Source: Gemmatimonadota bacterium (GTDB lineage: Bacteria > Gemmatimonadota > Gemmatimonadetes > Gemmatimonadales > GWC2-71-9). From it: a stretch of 64,000 nucleotides of DNA. This document shows, one piece after another, positions 17,091 through 25,083 of the stretch. The DNA is taken from contig QHUL01000068.1 in the NCBI GenBank assembly GCA_003222115.1, positions 1 through 64,000 on the forward strand, in the 5' to 3' direction. The notes beneath the pieces were generated by a model. The model saw only the letters and a list, made by a program, of their open reading frames with translations. It made no database searches and was not told where the DNA came from. Each line of letters begins with the position of its first letter. The first letter of the stretch is position 1. The position numbers and the translations under genes are program-made.

Positions 17091-18104
17091 ATGACCACGA
17101 ACGGCGTGAGCATTCCCCCCGAGCGGGCCAGGGCCGCGCAGGCGATCGCGGGCATCCTGAAGCCGGGCGGGCGCGTCGCCCTCACGACGCACGTCAACGC
17201 CGACGGCGACGGGGTGGGCAGCGAGGTCGCGCTGTGGCACCTGCTCAGCGCGCGCGGGCTGCAGGCGGGGATCGCCAATCCCACCCCGATTCCCGAGCGC
17301 TTCGACTTTCTGCTCCCGCGCGGCGCCGATCGCTCGGACCGCGCGGCCAAGGAGATCGAGTCCGCGGACGTCGTGGTCGTGCTCGACATCTCGGACCTAG
17401 GCCGTCTCGGCGACCTGCAGCGCGCCGTCACGCACTCCCACACGGTCGCCTGTATCGACCACCACGTGAGCCCGGGGTCGCTGCCCGCGGGCCCGCGGCT
17501 GGTCGCTCCCGAGGCCTCCGCCACGGCCGAGCTGGTCTTCGACCTCGCGGGCGCGCTCGGCTGGGAGCTCACGCGGGAAGCCGCCCGCGCGCTGTACGTG
17601 GGGATCCTCACGGACACGGGCGCGTTCCGGTTCGCGAACACGAGCCCGCGGGTGCTGCGCGTAGCGGGCGCGCTGCTCGAGCGCGGCGTCGACCCGGAGG
17701 AGATCTACGAGGCCGTGTACGCGAGCGCGCCGGAGGGCCGCATCCGGCTGATCGCCGAAGTGCTGCAGACGCTGGTGGTGGAGCCCGACGTCGGCCTCGC
17801 GTGGGTGACCGTGCCACCCGACGCCCTGGCGCGCCACAACGCGACGCCGGACGACCTCGACGGCTTGGTGGAGTATCCCCGCTCCATCGCGGGCGTGCGG
17901 CTGGCGCTGTTGTTCCGCCAGATCGCGAGCGGCCGGATCAAGGTCTCGTTCCGCTCGATGGGCTCAGTGGACGTGGCCGAGCTGGCGCACCAGTTCGGCG
18001 GCGGGGGACATCAGAAGGCGGCGGGAGCGTCGCTCGAGGGGACGCCGGCCGACGTGCAGGAAAAGGTCCTCGAGGCGGCGCGGACGTATCTCCGGCGGCG
18101 CTAG
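17091..18104 (+). CDS. DHH/DHHA1 phosphoesterase, NrnA-like nanoRNase/pAp phosphatase
   Basis: A 337-residue cytosolic enzyme. The DHH domain has the metal-binding NADGDGVGSEVAL, VVVLDISDLGRLG and the DHH-type CIDHHVSPG; LYVGILTDTGAFRFANTSP supplies another aspartate. The DHHA1 C-terminal domain ends with the nucleotide-binding FGGGGHQKAAGASL. Family members degrade 2-5 nt RNAs and dephosphorylate pAp. The ATG at 17091 sits six bases after a TATTGT box (17079-17084). The TAG stop shares the palindrome CTAG with the stop of the convergent YceI-like gene. Confidence 0.92.
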   Translation: MTTNGVSIPPERARAAQAIAGILKPGGRVALTTHVNADGDGVGSEVALWHLLSARGLQAGIANPTPIPERFDFLLPRGADRSDRAAKEIESADVVVVLDISDLGRLGDLQRAVTHSHTVACIDHHVSPGSLPAGPRLVAPEASATAELVFDLAGALGWELTREAARALYVGILTDTGAFRFANTSPRVLRVAGALLERGVDPEEIYEAVYASAPEGRIRLIAEVLQTLVVEPDVGLAWVTVPPDALARHNATPDDLDGLVEYPRSIAGVRLALLFRQIASGRIKVSFRSMGSVDVAELAHQFGGGGHQKAAGASLEGTPADVQEKVLEAARTYLRRR

Positions 18105-18718
18105 GGAGCGCGCACCGCCACCGCTTCGAAATCGAACGTCAGGCGGTCGGCCACCTTGACGCTCCCGCCCGGCCCGCCGCGGAACCGCCGCATGCCGAAG
18201 TCGCTATGCTTGACGGAGAACCCGCCTGTCGCCCGCACCGTGTCCCCGCCCATCTCCACCTTCACGTCCACCGGCACGGTGCGCGCCGCACCGTGCATCG
18301 TGACCTCGAGGTCGATGCGGAACCCCGAGTCGCTCGCGACGAGGCTGCGCGACACGAACGTCATCTCGGGAAAGCGATCCACCTGCAGCACCTCGGTCCG
18401 CATGGCTGCGGTCACCTTGCGGATCTCCTCCGTGTCGGGCGGCGTCAGCACTTCCAGGCTCTCGGCGGGGACCGTGATCTCGACGTGCGAGGCGGCCGGG
18501 GTGCCCGGGTAGTAGACCGCGCGCCCCGAGGACGCCCGCGCGCGGATCACGTGGTCGTGCCCGAGGAAGCCGAACAGCCCGGCCTTGCCGGTTTTCACCT
18601 CGAGGCGGCTCGCCGGTGAGACAACGTACACGACGGAGTCCCCGGCCCCGCCCTCGGCCTGCGCGGCGACCGGGAGGGGCAACGCGAGCAGGAGCGTGGC
18701 GGTGAAAAGGCGGATCAG
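18101..18718 (-). CDS. YceI-family periplasmic protein (probable CTG start)
   Basis: About 205 residues. After a signal peptide (IRLFTATLLLALPLPVAAQA) comes a YceI-type lipocalin-like barrel: YVVSPASRLEVKTGKAGLFGFLGHDHVIRA, then SHVEITVPAESLEV and the C-terminal VKVADRLTFDFEAVAV. YceI proteins bind isoprenoid or amphiphilic molecules in the periplasm. The start is odd. The signal peptide begins right after a CTG at 18718-18716 that overlaps the upstream TGA as CTGA, and no ATG, GTG or TTG lies nearby; the nearest ATG (18841) would overlap the neighbour by 127 bases. I favour CTG initiation by translational coupling. Confidence 0.8.
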   Translation of the reverse strand: MIRLFTATLLLALPLPVAAQAEGGAGDSVVYVVSPASRLEVKTGKAGLFGFLGHDHVIRARASSGRAVYYPGTPAASHVEITVPAESLEVLTPPDTEEIRKVTAAMRTEVLQVDRFPEMTFVSRSLVASDSGFRIDLEVTMHGAARTVPVDVKVEMGGDTVRATGGFSVKHSDFGMRRFRGGPGGSVKVADRLTFDFEAVAVRAP

Positions 18719-19050
18719 GAGTCCGGGCCGAGGCCCAGCTCGGCCTCCAGGAATTCGCGCGTTCCCGCCGGCCCCGTCAGCTCGAGGCTCACGGAGCCAT
18801 GATCGGGCTCGACGATCAGCTGGAAGGAGAGGAAGGGGCAACAGGCGCGCTCCGTTTCGATGAGTGCGGCGAGCGACGCTATGACGTCGTCCGACGGCTC
18901 GAAGCGCAGGCGGTACCCGTTGGGCAGCGGGCGTTGGCCGCGACCCTGTCGGCGCAGCAACTCGAGCACTATGCGGCGCCGCTCGCGGAGCTCCGGCGTG
19001 GTGAGCGAGCAGGCGATGGGCGGCTGCGACATGGATGAGCCCGCGCTCAA
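18715..19050 (-). CDS. small protein with ERxCCPFLxF motif
   Basis: A protein of 111 residues from the TTG at 19050, or 105 from the ATG at 19032. The TTG overlaps the upstream stop as TTGA, the same coupling style as its neighbours. The central ETERACCPFLSFQLIVEPDHGSVSLELTGPAG is a recognisable signature of a family of small uncharacterised proteins; the paired cysteines could bind a metal. The N-terminus is polar with basic residues (ELRERRRIVLELLRRQGRG). No signal peptide. It lies between a small membrane protein and the YceI-like gene in a five-gene minus-strand cluster. Function unknown. Confidence 0.7.
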   Translation of the reverse strand: MSAGSSMSQPPIACSLTTPELRERRRIVLELLRRQGRGQRPLPNGYRLRFEPSDDVIASLAALIETERACCPFLSFQLIVEPDHGSVSLELTGPAGTREFLEAELGLGPDS

Positions 19051-19445
19051 GCGGCGGTCGCGCCCGGCAGCGACGCCCGGCGGGGCGTCAGGGCCGCGAG
19101 CACGGCGGCGGTGAGGAGCAAGGCCGCGACGTCGCCCCAGAGATGTCCCCTCTGGCTAGGGTCGGTGATGGAGTGGTACGCCATCACGCCGGCGTGAACG
19201 ACGCTCGACCACACGGTGAACCAGATGAGACTCAAGTTGCGCATCGGGTCGCGGGCGGCGAGCAGCAGGAAGACGCCCAGCGTGACATAGATGCCGAGGA
19301 TCATTTGCAGATACGCCGGCTGCTCGGGTTGCCACGCCCAGCCGCTCGGCCAGACGCGGTTCAGGATGACGATGCCGAAGATGAAGATGAGGCCGAACAC
19401 CCTGAGCACCGTCGGCAGCAAGGGCGAGGGAGAAGCGGCGTTCAT
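19047..19445 (-). CDS. four-TM membrane protein, DUF6632-like
   Basis: A 132-residue integral membrane protein with four hydrophobic segments: VFGLIFIFGIVIL, MILGIYVTLGVFLLLAA, LIWFTVWSSVVHAGVMAY and VAALLLTAAVLAAL. The pattern WPSGWAW...QMILGIYVTLGVFLLLAARDP...SLIWFTVWSSVVHAGVM...GHLWGDVAALLL resembles a conserved family of small membrane proteins of unknown function (DUF6632, from memory). The ATG at 19445 overlaps the upstream stop at 19442. No catalytic residues can be pointed to. Confidence 0.72.
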   Translation of the reverse strand: MNAASPSPLLPTVLRVFGLIFIFGIVILNRVWPSGWAWQPEQPAYLQMILGIYVTLGVFLLLAARDPMRNLSLIWFTVWSSVVHAGVMAYHSITDPSQRGHLWGDVAALLLTAAVLAALTPRRASLPGATAA

Positions 19446-19873
19446 GGAGTCCTCACAAGGTAGTCGTGCGCGGCGACGATCTGCCAACGTCCGCCCCGAC
19501 GTACCCACGTGTCGGTGAAGCGGTAGCGGCGGTCAAACGGTCCGCTGGCACCGCGGCCGCGGGCGATCAGCCATCCGGTGACAATTGCCGTGCTCCCGAA
19601 GGGGTGCACCTGCATTGCTTCGTTGTGGGCCGCCTCCACGGTGTCGGGCCCCGCGACGATGTCGCGCAACAGGTCGTCGCGACCCACCGTGCGGTCGTCC
19701 TCCGTATAGATGAACCCGTCAGCGAGCAGGCGGCGAAACACCGTCGCGTCGCGCCGGGTCAGCGCCCGGGCCCAGTCATCTTCCAACTGGAGCAGCGCGC
19801 GCGCGTCGGCATCGTGGATGCTGGGGCTCTGCGAGGAAACGGCGAGCAGCACGGCGAGGTGAAGGGGATTCAC
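19442..19873 (-). CDS. SnoaL/DUF4440-like (NTF2-fold) secreted protein
   Basis: A 143-residue protein starting at a GTG (19873). A short hydrophobic N-terminus (LHLAVLLAVSSQS) may be a signal peptide. The body matches the NTF2-like DUF4440 pattern: LLQLEDDWARALTRRDATVFRRLLADGFIYTEDD, GRDDLLRDI, and a C-terminal RYRFTDTWVRRGGRWQIVAAHDYL. This fold makes a cone-shaped pocket used by varied enzymes and binding proteins, so no reaction can be assigned. The start abuts the stop of the preceding small gene (TAGTG). Confidence 0.8.
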   Translation of the reverse strand: MNPLHLAVLLAVSSQSPSIHDADARALLQLEDDWARALTRRDATVFRRLLADGFIYTEDDRTVGRDDLLRDIVAGPDTVEAAHNEAMQVHPFGSTAIVTGWLIARGRGASGPFDRRYRFTDTWVRRGGRWQIVAAHDYLVRTP

Positions 19874-20058
19874 TAGAACTCGCGCTTCTTCATCTCCGAG
19901 AAGAAGTCGCGTCGCTCCAGGTCCTCGTCGGTCGTTTCCGGAGGAAGCGTCGTATCGTACTGGCGCTGCACCTTCCGCTTGGCCCTGGCTGCTTTCGCGG
20001 CGTTCTTCTTGATCAAGGCAGCGAGCTTCTGTTCATCGCTCTTTGACCTCTTTGACAC
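19873..20058 (-). CDS. small basic hypothetical protein
   Basis: A 61-residue, highly charged protein (KRSKSDEQKLAALIKKNAAKAARAKRKVQRQYDT) with an acidic-to-basic C-terminus (DEDLERRDFFSEMKKREF). It begins at a GTG preceded by a GGGAG-like ribosome site. Composition suggests a helical, possibly nucleic-acid-binding or ribosome-associated peptide, but I do not recognise the family. It heads the minus-strand cluster that ends with the YceI-like gene. Confidence 0.6.
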   Translation of the reverse strand: MSKRSKSDEQKLAALIKKNAAKAARAKRKVQRQYDTTLPPETTDEDLERRDFFSEMKKREF

Positions 20059-20163
20059 CCGGGTACTCCCATCTCAGAGGGTTGGACTGACTGATCGATC
20101 CATATCCCGCGTACAACCTACATCCTACCGCCTGTCCGGGGCAGCTACCCGCTTCCGCTCGCG

Positions 20164-20193
20164 TTGACCCCCCCGCTTCCGCCCGCGTACATT
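20164..20193 (+). promoter_or_regulatory. mrp promoter, likely leaderless
   Basis: TTGACC (20164-20169), an 18-base spacer and TACATT (20188-20193), then seven bases to the GTG at 20201. This places the predicted transcription start at the start codon. Confidence 0.55.
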
Positions 20194-20200
20194 CCCGCCC

Positions 20201-21280
20201 GTGCCCCCCGCCGACACGCTGCGCGCCCGCGTCGAACGCGCCCTCTCGGGAGTCCAGAACCCCCGCGTTGCGCAAAACGTCGTCACCGCCGGCATGGTCC
20301 ACGACCTCGCCGTGGACGACCGGGGACAGGTGACGTTCACCTTCCTGCTGTCCGCCGAGGACCCGGGCACCCTGGCGCGGGACGCGCGCAAGGCGGTGCA
20401 GGCGGTCGCCGGGGTCACGGGCGTGAAGATCACGGTCGCGGGCGGGGGCGCTCCGGCACGGGGCGCGGGCGCCAGGCCCGGGCTCGCCCCCGGCGCCGCC
20501 GTTCCCCCGCCGCCCACGCCGGTCGAGCTGCCGCACCTCGGCAAGGTGCTCGCCGTCTCCTCCGGCAAGGGCGGCGTGGGCAAGTCCAGCGTCTCGGTGA
20601 ACCTCGCGGCCGCGCTCGCCCTCCAGGGCCGCCGCGTCGGCCTCATGGATGCCGACATCTACGGCCCCAACATCCCCCGCATGATGGGCGTGGACCGGAA
20701 GCCGGAGGTGCGCGGCGGCAAGATCCAGCCGCTCGAAGCTCACGGCGTGAAGCTGATGTCGCTCGGCTTCATCGTGGAGCGCGACTCCCCGGCGATTTGG
20801 CGCGGGCCCATCATCATGAAGGTGATCCAGCAGTTCTCGCGCGACGTGGAGTGGGGCGAGCTCGACTGCTTCATCGTCGACCTCCCGCCCGGCACGGGCG
20901 ACGCGCAGCTGTCGCTGGTGCAGACCATTCATCTGCGGGGCGCGCTCATCGTGACGACGCCGCAGGAGGTCGCGGTGGGCGACTCGCTCCGGGGCGCGAA
21001 GATGTTCGAGCGCGTCGGCGTCCCGGTGATCGGGGTGGCCGAGAACATGAGCTACTTCGTGTGCCCGCACTGCGGCGAGCGGACCGAGGTGTTCCGCGCC
21101 GGGGGCGGGCAGCGGCTCGCGGACGAGCTGGGCGTGCCGCTCGTCGGCCGGGTGCCGCTGCAGGCGGGGATGTCGGATCTCGCGGACACGGGCCGGCCGA
21201 TCGTGGTCGCCGAGCCGGCCTCCCCCGCGGGCGTGGCGCTGCGCGAGATGGCGGAGCGCGTAGTGCAGCTGCTCCAGTAA
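20201..21280 (+). CDS. mrp: Mrp/ApbC-type iron-sulfur cluster carrier ATPase
   Basis: A 359-residue P-loop ATPase of the MinD/Mrp class that carries and transfers [4Fe-4S] clusters. Residues 1-85 form a MIP18/DUF59-like domain (VERALSGVQNPRVAQNVVTAGMVHDLAVDD). The ATPase core has the deviant Walker A SSGKGGVGKSSVSVNLAAALA, DADIYGPNIPRMMG, and CFIVDLPPGTGDAQLSL. The cluster-binding CxxC is YFVCPHCGE. The GTG start lacks a Shine-Dalgarno sequence and is preceded by a promoter ending seven bases upstream. A weakly conserved downstream gene begins one base after its stop. Confidence 0.94.
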   Translation: MPPADTLRARVERALSGVQNPRVAQNVVTAGMVHDLAVDDRGQVTFTFLLSAEDPGTLARDARKAVQAVAGVTGVKITVAGGGAPARGAGARPGLAPGAAVPPPPTPVELPHLGKVLAVSSGKGGVGKSSVSVNLAAALALQGRRVGLMDADIYGPNIPRMMGVDRKPEVRGGKIQPLEAHGVKLMSLGFIVERDSPAIWRGPIIMKVIQQFSRDVEWGELDCFIVDLPPGTGDAQLSLVQTIHLRGALIVTTPQEVAVGDSLRGAKMFERVGVPVIGVAENMSYFVCPHCGERTEVFRAGGGQRLADELGVPLVGRVPLQAGMSDLADTGRPIVVAEPASPAGVALREMAERVVQLLQ

Positions 21281-21281
21281 C

Positions 21282-22076
21282 GTGCGGCTCTTCGGGGCCG
21301 CGCTGCTCCTCCTCCAAGGTCCTGCCGCCCCCGAAGTGGTCGGCCGGCCCGAGCTCCGGGCCGGCCTCGACACCCTGTATGGCGGCGGCTTCCCCGCCGC
21401 CGCCGCTTACTTCGCCACGCTCGCGGCGGAGCACACGACCGACCCCGCCCCCATCGTGTTCGAGGCGGGTGCCTACATCTGGTGGGCCACCGCCCTCGAG
21501 AACGACGTCTACGAGGCGGGACGCATCGACTCGCTGCTCGACCTCGCGATCGCGCGCGCGCGCCGGCAGGCGGCGGGCCGCCGGCGCGACTTCTGGGTCG
21601 GCACGGCGCTCGGCTACCGCGCCCGCCAGCGCGAGCTGCACGGCCACTCGTGGGCCGCGGTAAAGGATGCCAAGACGATGCGCGACGCGTACCGGCGCGT
21701 GCTCGCCGCCGACTCCGCCTGCAGCGACTGCTACCTCGGCCTGGGCGTGTATCAGTACGGGCTCGCCCGCGCGAGCGCGATCGCCCGCTTCGTCGCGAGG
21801 CTCGTCGGCCTCGGCAAGGGAGACGTCGCGACCGCGATCCGCTACCTGCGGCACGTGGCGCACGACGGCGACCTCGCCCAGGTGGAGGGGACTTGGGTAC
21901 TCGCCGCCGCGCTGGTGCGCGAGGCGGCGCGCGATCCCGCGGGGAAGCCCGTGCTCGAACGCGAGGCCCGCGGCTACGTGGAGCGGCTCGCTGAGCGTTT
22001 TCCCGGCAATGCCGTGTTCCAGCGGTTCCTGAGAGAGGTCCCGCCCCCGCCCCCGCCCCCAGCCGCCGCGCCGTGA
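21282..22076 (+). CDS. hypothetical TPR-like protein
   Basis: A 264-residue protein starting at GTG 21282. The N-terminus (MRLFGAALLLLQGPAAPEVV) is a plausible signal peptide. The body is helical with TPR-like stretches (LDTLYGGGFPAAAAYFATLAAEHTTDPAPIVFEAGAYIWWATALEN; DAYRRVLAADSACSDCYLGLGVYQYGLARA) and ends in a proline-rich tail. The layout resembles periplasmic TPR scaffold proteins, with no enzymatic motif. Its stop overlaps the MATE transporter start (GTGA at 22073-22076), so the two are coupled. Confidence 0.7.
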   Translation: MRLFGAALLLLQGPAAPEVVGRPELRAGLDTLYGGGFPAAAAYFATLAAEHTTDPAPIVFEAGAYIWWATALENDVYEAGRIDSLLDLAIARARRQAAGRRRDFWVGTALGYRARQRELHGHSWAAVKDAKTMRDAYRRVLAADSACSDCYLGLGVYQYGLARASAIARFVARLVGLGKGDVATAIRYLRHVAHDGDLAQVEGTWVLAAALVREAARDPAGKPVLEREARGYVERLAERFPGNAVFQRFLREVPPPPPPPAAAP

Positions 22077-23413
22077 CCACCCTCGCGCGTCCCGCCGGCA
22101 CGCTCACCGTCGGGCCGCTCCGACCCGTCATCCTGCGCCTCGCCGCGCCCGCGGTGGCGATGATGGCGTGCCATTTCTGCTTCAACCTGATCGACAGCAT
22201 CTGGGTGGGGAGGCTGATCGGCCCGGCGGCGCTCGCGGCGGTGTCCACGGCCGGGTTCTACGTCTGGATTCTGCTGGCCCTGGGCGAGATGGTGGAGGTG
22301 GGGCTGATCGCGGTCGCCGCGCGGCGCCACGGCGAGGGACTCCCCGACGCGGCGGCACGTGCGGCCGGCGCCGCCGTGCTGTATGCGCTCGCCGCGGGGG
22401 CGGTCGTGAGCGCGGTCGGCCTCGTCCTCGGCGACGAGCTGTTCCAGGTGATGACCGTGCCGCCCGAGGTGGCGCGACTAGGGCACGATTACCTGTCGAC
22501 CTGGCTGGTCGGCGGGCCGCTCGTGTTCGGATTCTTCGCCGTCGAGGCGACGTTCCGCGCCTCCGGAGACACGCGCACACCGTTCCTGCTGCTCGCCGCC
22601 TCGGTGCTCCTGTCGATCGGCCTCGATCCGCTGCTCATCGCGGGAGTGGGCCCGTTCCCGCGGCTCGGTGTCGAGGGCGCCGCCACGGCCTCGGTGATGG
22701 TGCGGGGTGGCGGGTTCCTGATCGGCATCGGGATCGCGCTACGCCGCGGGCTGATCCGGTTCGATGCCCCCGACTGGGACGCCGTCCCAGCCATGCTCCG
22801 CGTCGGGGCGCCGCTGTCGCTCGCCGGGGTGCTGCTCTCGGGCGTGTACATGTGGCTCACCCGATTCACGTCGCGGTTCGGTACGCCCGCTCTCGCGGCG
22901 CTGGGCGTGGGGCACAAGGTGGAAGGGCTGGGTTTCATCGCGATCTCGGGGTTCGCCCTTTCGGCCGCCGCGCTCGTGGGACAGAACCTGGGCGCCGCTC
23001 AGGAGGGCCGCGCCCGGCAGGCGGTGCGCCTCACCGTGGGGTACTGCCTGGTCGTCACCACGGCCACCGCGATCGCGTTCCTTGCGATTCCGGACACGCT
23101 CGTGAGTCTCTTCACTTCGGATGGGGCGGTGATCGCGGACGGCGCCCTGTACCTGCGGGTGATCGCCCTGGCCCAGATCGGGCAGACGTTCGAGATCATC
23201 CTGGAGGGTGCGCTCGCCGGGGCGGGGTACACCCTGTGGCCGCAGACCGTCGGCACGGTGCTCACGCTGTCGCGCGTGCCGCTCGCCGCCTGGTGGTCGG
23301 GGCCGATGGGCCTGCTGGGCATCTGGCTCGCGCTGTCCGTGACGGCCGTCGCGCGCGGCGTGGCGATGACGCTGTTCTGGACGCGCGGGGCTTGGCGGCA
23401 CGCCCGCGTGTGA
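22073..23413 (+). CDS. MATE-family efflux transporter
   Basis: A 446-residue inner-membrane protein with 12 hydrophobic segments arranged as two similar halves. MATE hallmarks are ILRLAAPAVAMMACHFCFNLIDSIWVGRLIGPAALAAVS at the N-terminus and the second-half repeat MLRVGAPLSLAGVLLSGVYMWLTRFTSRFGTPALAALGVGHKVEGLGFIAISGFALSAAALVGQNLGA. Such proteins export cationic drugs or metabolites using H+ or Na+ gradients; the substrate is unknown. Start GTG 22073 overlaps the previous stop. Confidence 0.93.
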   Translation: MTTLARPAGTLTVGPLRPVILRLAAPAVAMMACHFCFNLIDSIWVGRLIGPAALAAVSTAGFYVWILLALGEMVEVGLIAVAARRHGEGLPDAAARAAGAAVLYALAAGAVVSAVGLVLGDELFQVMTVPPEVARLGHDYLSTWLVGGPLVFGFFAVEATFRASGDTRTPFLLLAASVLLSIGLDPLLIAGVGPFPRLGVEGAATASVMVRGGGFLIGIGIALRRGLIRFDAPDWDAVPAMLRVGAPLSLAGVLLSGVYMWLTRFTSRFGTPALAALGVGHKVEGLGFIAISGFALSAAALVGQNLGAAQEGRARQAVRLTVGYCLVVTTATAIAFLAIPDTLVSLFTSDGAVIADGALYLRVIALAQIGQTFEIILEGALAGAGYTLWPQTVGTVLTLSRVPLAAWWSGPMGLLGIWLALSVTAVARGVAMTLFWTRGAWRHARV

Positions 23414-23445
23414 CTGCAAGGGCCAATGCTGATCGCTGAGAGCCG

Positions 23446-24189
23446 ATGGCGCCTCTGATCACGCTCCTCACCGACTTCGGCACCTCGGACAGCTACGTCG
23501 CCGAGGTGAAGGCGGTGCTCCTGTCACGGGCGCTCGGCGCTGCGCTCGTCGACGTGACCCACCAGATCCCGCCGGGCGACGTACGCGCGGGGCAGTACGT
23601 CCTGGCGCGCGTGTGGCACCGCTTCCCGGAGGGGACGGTGCACCTCGTCGTGGTGGATCCCGGCGTGGGGACGAGCCGGCGGGCGCTGGCGGCGGAGGCG
23701 GCGGGGCATTACTTCGTCGCGCCCGACAACGGCGTCCTCTCGCCTTTGCCCGCCGACACGCGCTTCTTCGAGCTGCCGGTGCCCCCCGGGGCGGCGCCCA
23801 GCTTTCACGGCCGCGACCTGTTCGCGCCCGCCGCCGCCGAGCTGGCGACCGGCACCGCCCTGTCGCACCTGGGCTCGCCCATCACCGACCCGTACCGCGC
23901 CCCGCTCCCCGCGCCCTATTTCGACGGGACCGCGGTGCGGGGCGAAGTGATCTACGTCGATCGTTTCGGCACGCTGATCTCAAACATCCCGGGCGAGCGG
24001 GTGGAGCCCGGGGTGCGCATCAAGGTCGCGGGAACGGAGGTGGGGGCGCTGCGTCGTACGTTCGGCGACGTGGAGCGCGGCCAGCTCGTCGCGTTCGTGG
24101 GGAGTGACGGGGCGGTGGAGATCGCGGTGCGGGACGGCAGTGCGGCGAGACTGCTGGGGGTCGGCGTGGGAGCGGAAGTCAGAGCCTAG
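23446..24189 (+). CDS. SAM hydroxide adenosyltransferase (DUF62 family)
   Basis: A 247-residue enzyme of the family that cleaves S-adenosylmethionine with water to adenosine and methionine, related to fluorinases and chlorinases. Diagnostic parts are MAPLITLLTDFGTSDSYVAEVKAVL (substrate loop with TDFG.xD), VDVTHQIPPGDVRAGQYVL, LVVVDPGVGTSRRAL and YFVAPDNGVLSPL. The C-terminal domain has GEVIYVDRFGTLISNI. Length is normal for the hydroxide-adenosyltransferase members. It ends four bases before the convergent anti-sigma gene. Confidence 0.92.
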   Translation: MAPLITLLTDFGTSDSYVAEVKAVLLSRALGAALVDVTHQIPPGDVRAGQYVLARVWHRFPEGTVHLVVVDPGVGTSRRALAAEAAGHYFVAPDNGVLSPLPADTRFFELPVPPGAAPSFHGRDLFAPAAAELATGTALSHLGSPITDPYRAPLPAPYFDGTAVRGEVIYVDRFGTLISNIPGERVEPGVRIKVAGTEVGALRRTFGDVERGQLVAFVGSDGAVEIAVRDGSAARLLGVGVGAEVRA

Positions 24190-24193
24190 ACGG

Positions 24194-24439
24194 TCACCGC
24201 CTCTCAAATCCCCCCGACGGCGCGGGAATCCGGACCTGCGCCATCACCTTGTCGGCGAAATCGGCCGCCGGCGCGAGCCGCGCGAGCTGTGCCAGGTCCC
24301 GGAAGAACTTGCGCTCCCGCTCGGCCGCGGCGAAGCAGTCGGCGCACTGCGCGAGGTGGATCGCGCGGCTGGCGCCGAGCAGGCCCACGGCCCACTGCTC
24401 GATCTCGTCCGCGGTCAGGTGCTGCAGGGATGCGGTCAT
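24194..24439 (-). CDS. zinc-finger anti-sigma factor (ZAS-like)
   Basis: An 81-residue cytosolic protein with the minimal anti-sigma zinc-binding arrangement: LTADEIEQWAVGLLGASRAIHLAQCADCFAAAERERKF, containing H-x3-C-x2-C. There is no membrane helix, so it would be a soluble anti-sigma. It lies 34 bases downstream of an ECF sigma factor on the same strand, the usual arrangement of such pairs, and probably inhibits that sigma by binding its core regions. Confidence 0.82.
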   Translation of the reverse strand: MTASLQHLTADEIEQWAVGLLGASRAIHLAQCADCFAAAERERKFFRDLAQLARLAPAADFADKVMAQVRIPAPSGGFERR

Positions 24440-24473
24440 TGTGGGCTCCTACGGCCCCCCGCGCGCCGGGGTT

Positions 24474-24986
24474 TCACTCCCGCCGGTCCTCGAGATGGGT
24501 CCGCAATTCGTTGCGCGCCCTGTGGATATACGTCTTCACCGTGCCCAGCGGCAGGTCCAGGATGCGGGCGATTTCCTCGTAGGAGTGCCCTTCCACGTGC
24601 CGCAGCAGGATGCAGGCACGGTACTCGGGCCGCAGCCGCCCGATGGCGCGCTCGATGGCGCCGCCCAGCTCGCGCGCCTCGACCTCTTGGAGCGGGTCTT
24701 CCCCGCGGCCGTCGACCTGCAGGGCGGTCGCGGCTATCTCGTCGGGCGTGGTGGCGTGCGGCGACCCGTCGATCGACAGGGTGTCGAGGTCGCGCTTGCG
24801 CAGGTGATCGATCGCCGCGTTGTTCGCGATCTTGAAGATCCAGGAGGAGAATTTGAACTCCGCGCGGTAGCTGGCGAGGCCGTTCAGCACTTTGACGAAG
24901 GTTTCCTGCGCCAGGTCCTCGGCCAGGGCGCGGTCGCGGACCATGCGATACAGGAGTGAAAACACCGGTCGCTCGTAGCGACGCAC
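24474..24986 (-). CDS. ECF-type RNA polymerase sigma factor
   Basis: Region 2 is RYERPVFSLLYRMVRDRALAEDLAQETFVKVLNGLASYRAEFKFSSWIFKIANNAAIDHLRKR and region 4 is ELGGAIERAIGRLRPEYRACILLRHVEGHSYEEIARILDLPLGTVKTYIHRARNELR. Coordinates use the only canonical start (GTG 24986), but this cuts off helix 1: the same frame upstream encodes ASDQELVEWAKQGHEPAFRELV, the normal ECF N-terminus. The real start is probably the CTG at 25058 or another unusual codon, giving about 194 residues. It is paired with the zinc-finger anti-sigma downstream and divergent from ubiE/menG. Confidence 0.92.
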   Translation of the reverse strand: MRRYERPVFSLLYRMVRDRALAEDLAQETFVKVLNGLASYRAEFKFSSWIFKIANNAAIDHLRKRDLDTLSIDGSPHATTPDEIAATALQVDGRGEDPLQEVEARELGGAIERAIGRLRPEYRACILLRHVEGHSYEEIARILDLPLGTVKTYIHRARNELRTHLEDRRE

Positions 24987-25083
24987 CAGCTCCCGGAACG
25001 CCGGCTCGTGACCCTGCTTCGCCCACTCGACGAGCTCCTGGTCGCTGGCGCCGGTCAGGTTGGGCGGCCTATCTTTCGCGCCT

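Noticed and set aside
20059-20200. Possible tRNA or small RNA in the gap before mrp
   Set aside because: No cloverleaf or CCA end can be drawn; the sequence is accounted for by the mrp promoter and the leader of the divergent small gene.
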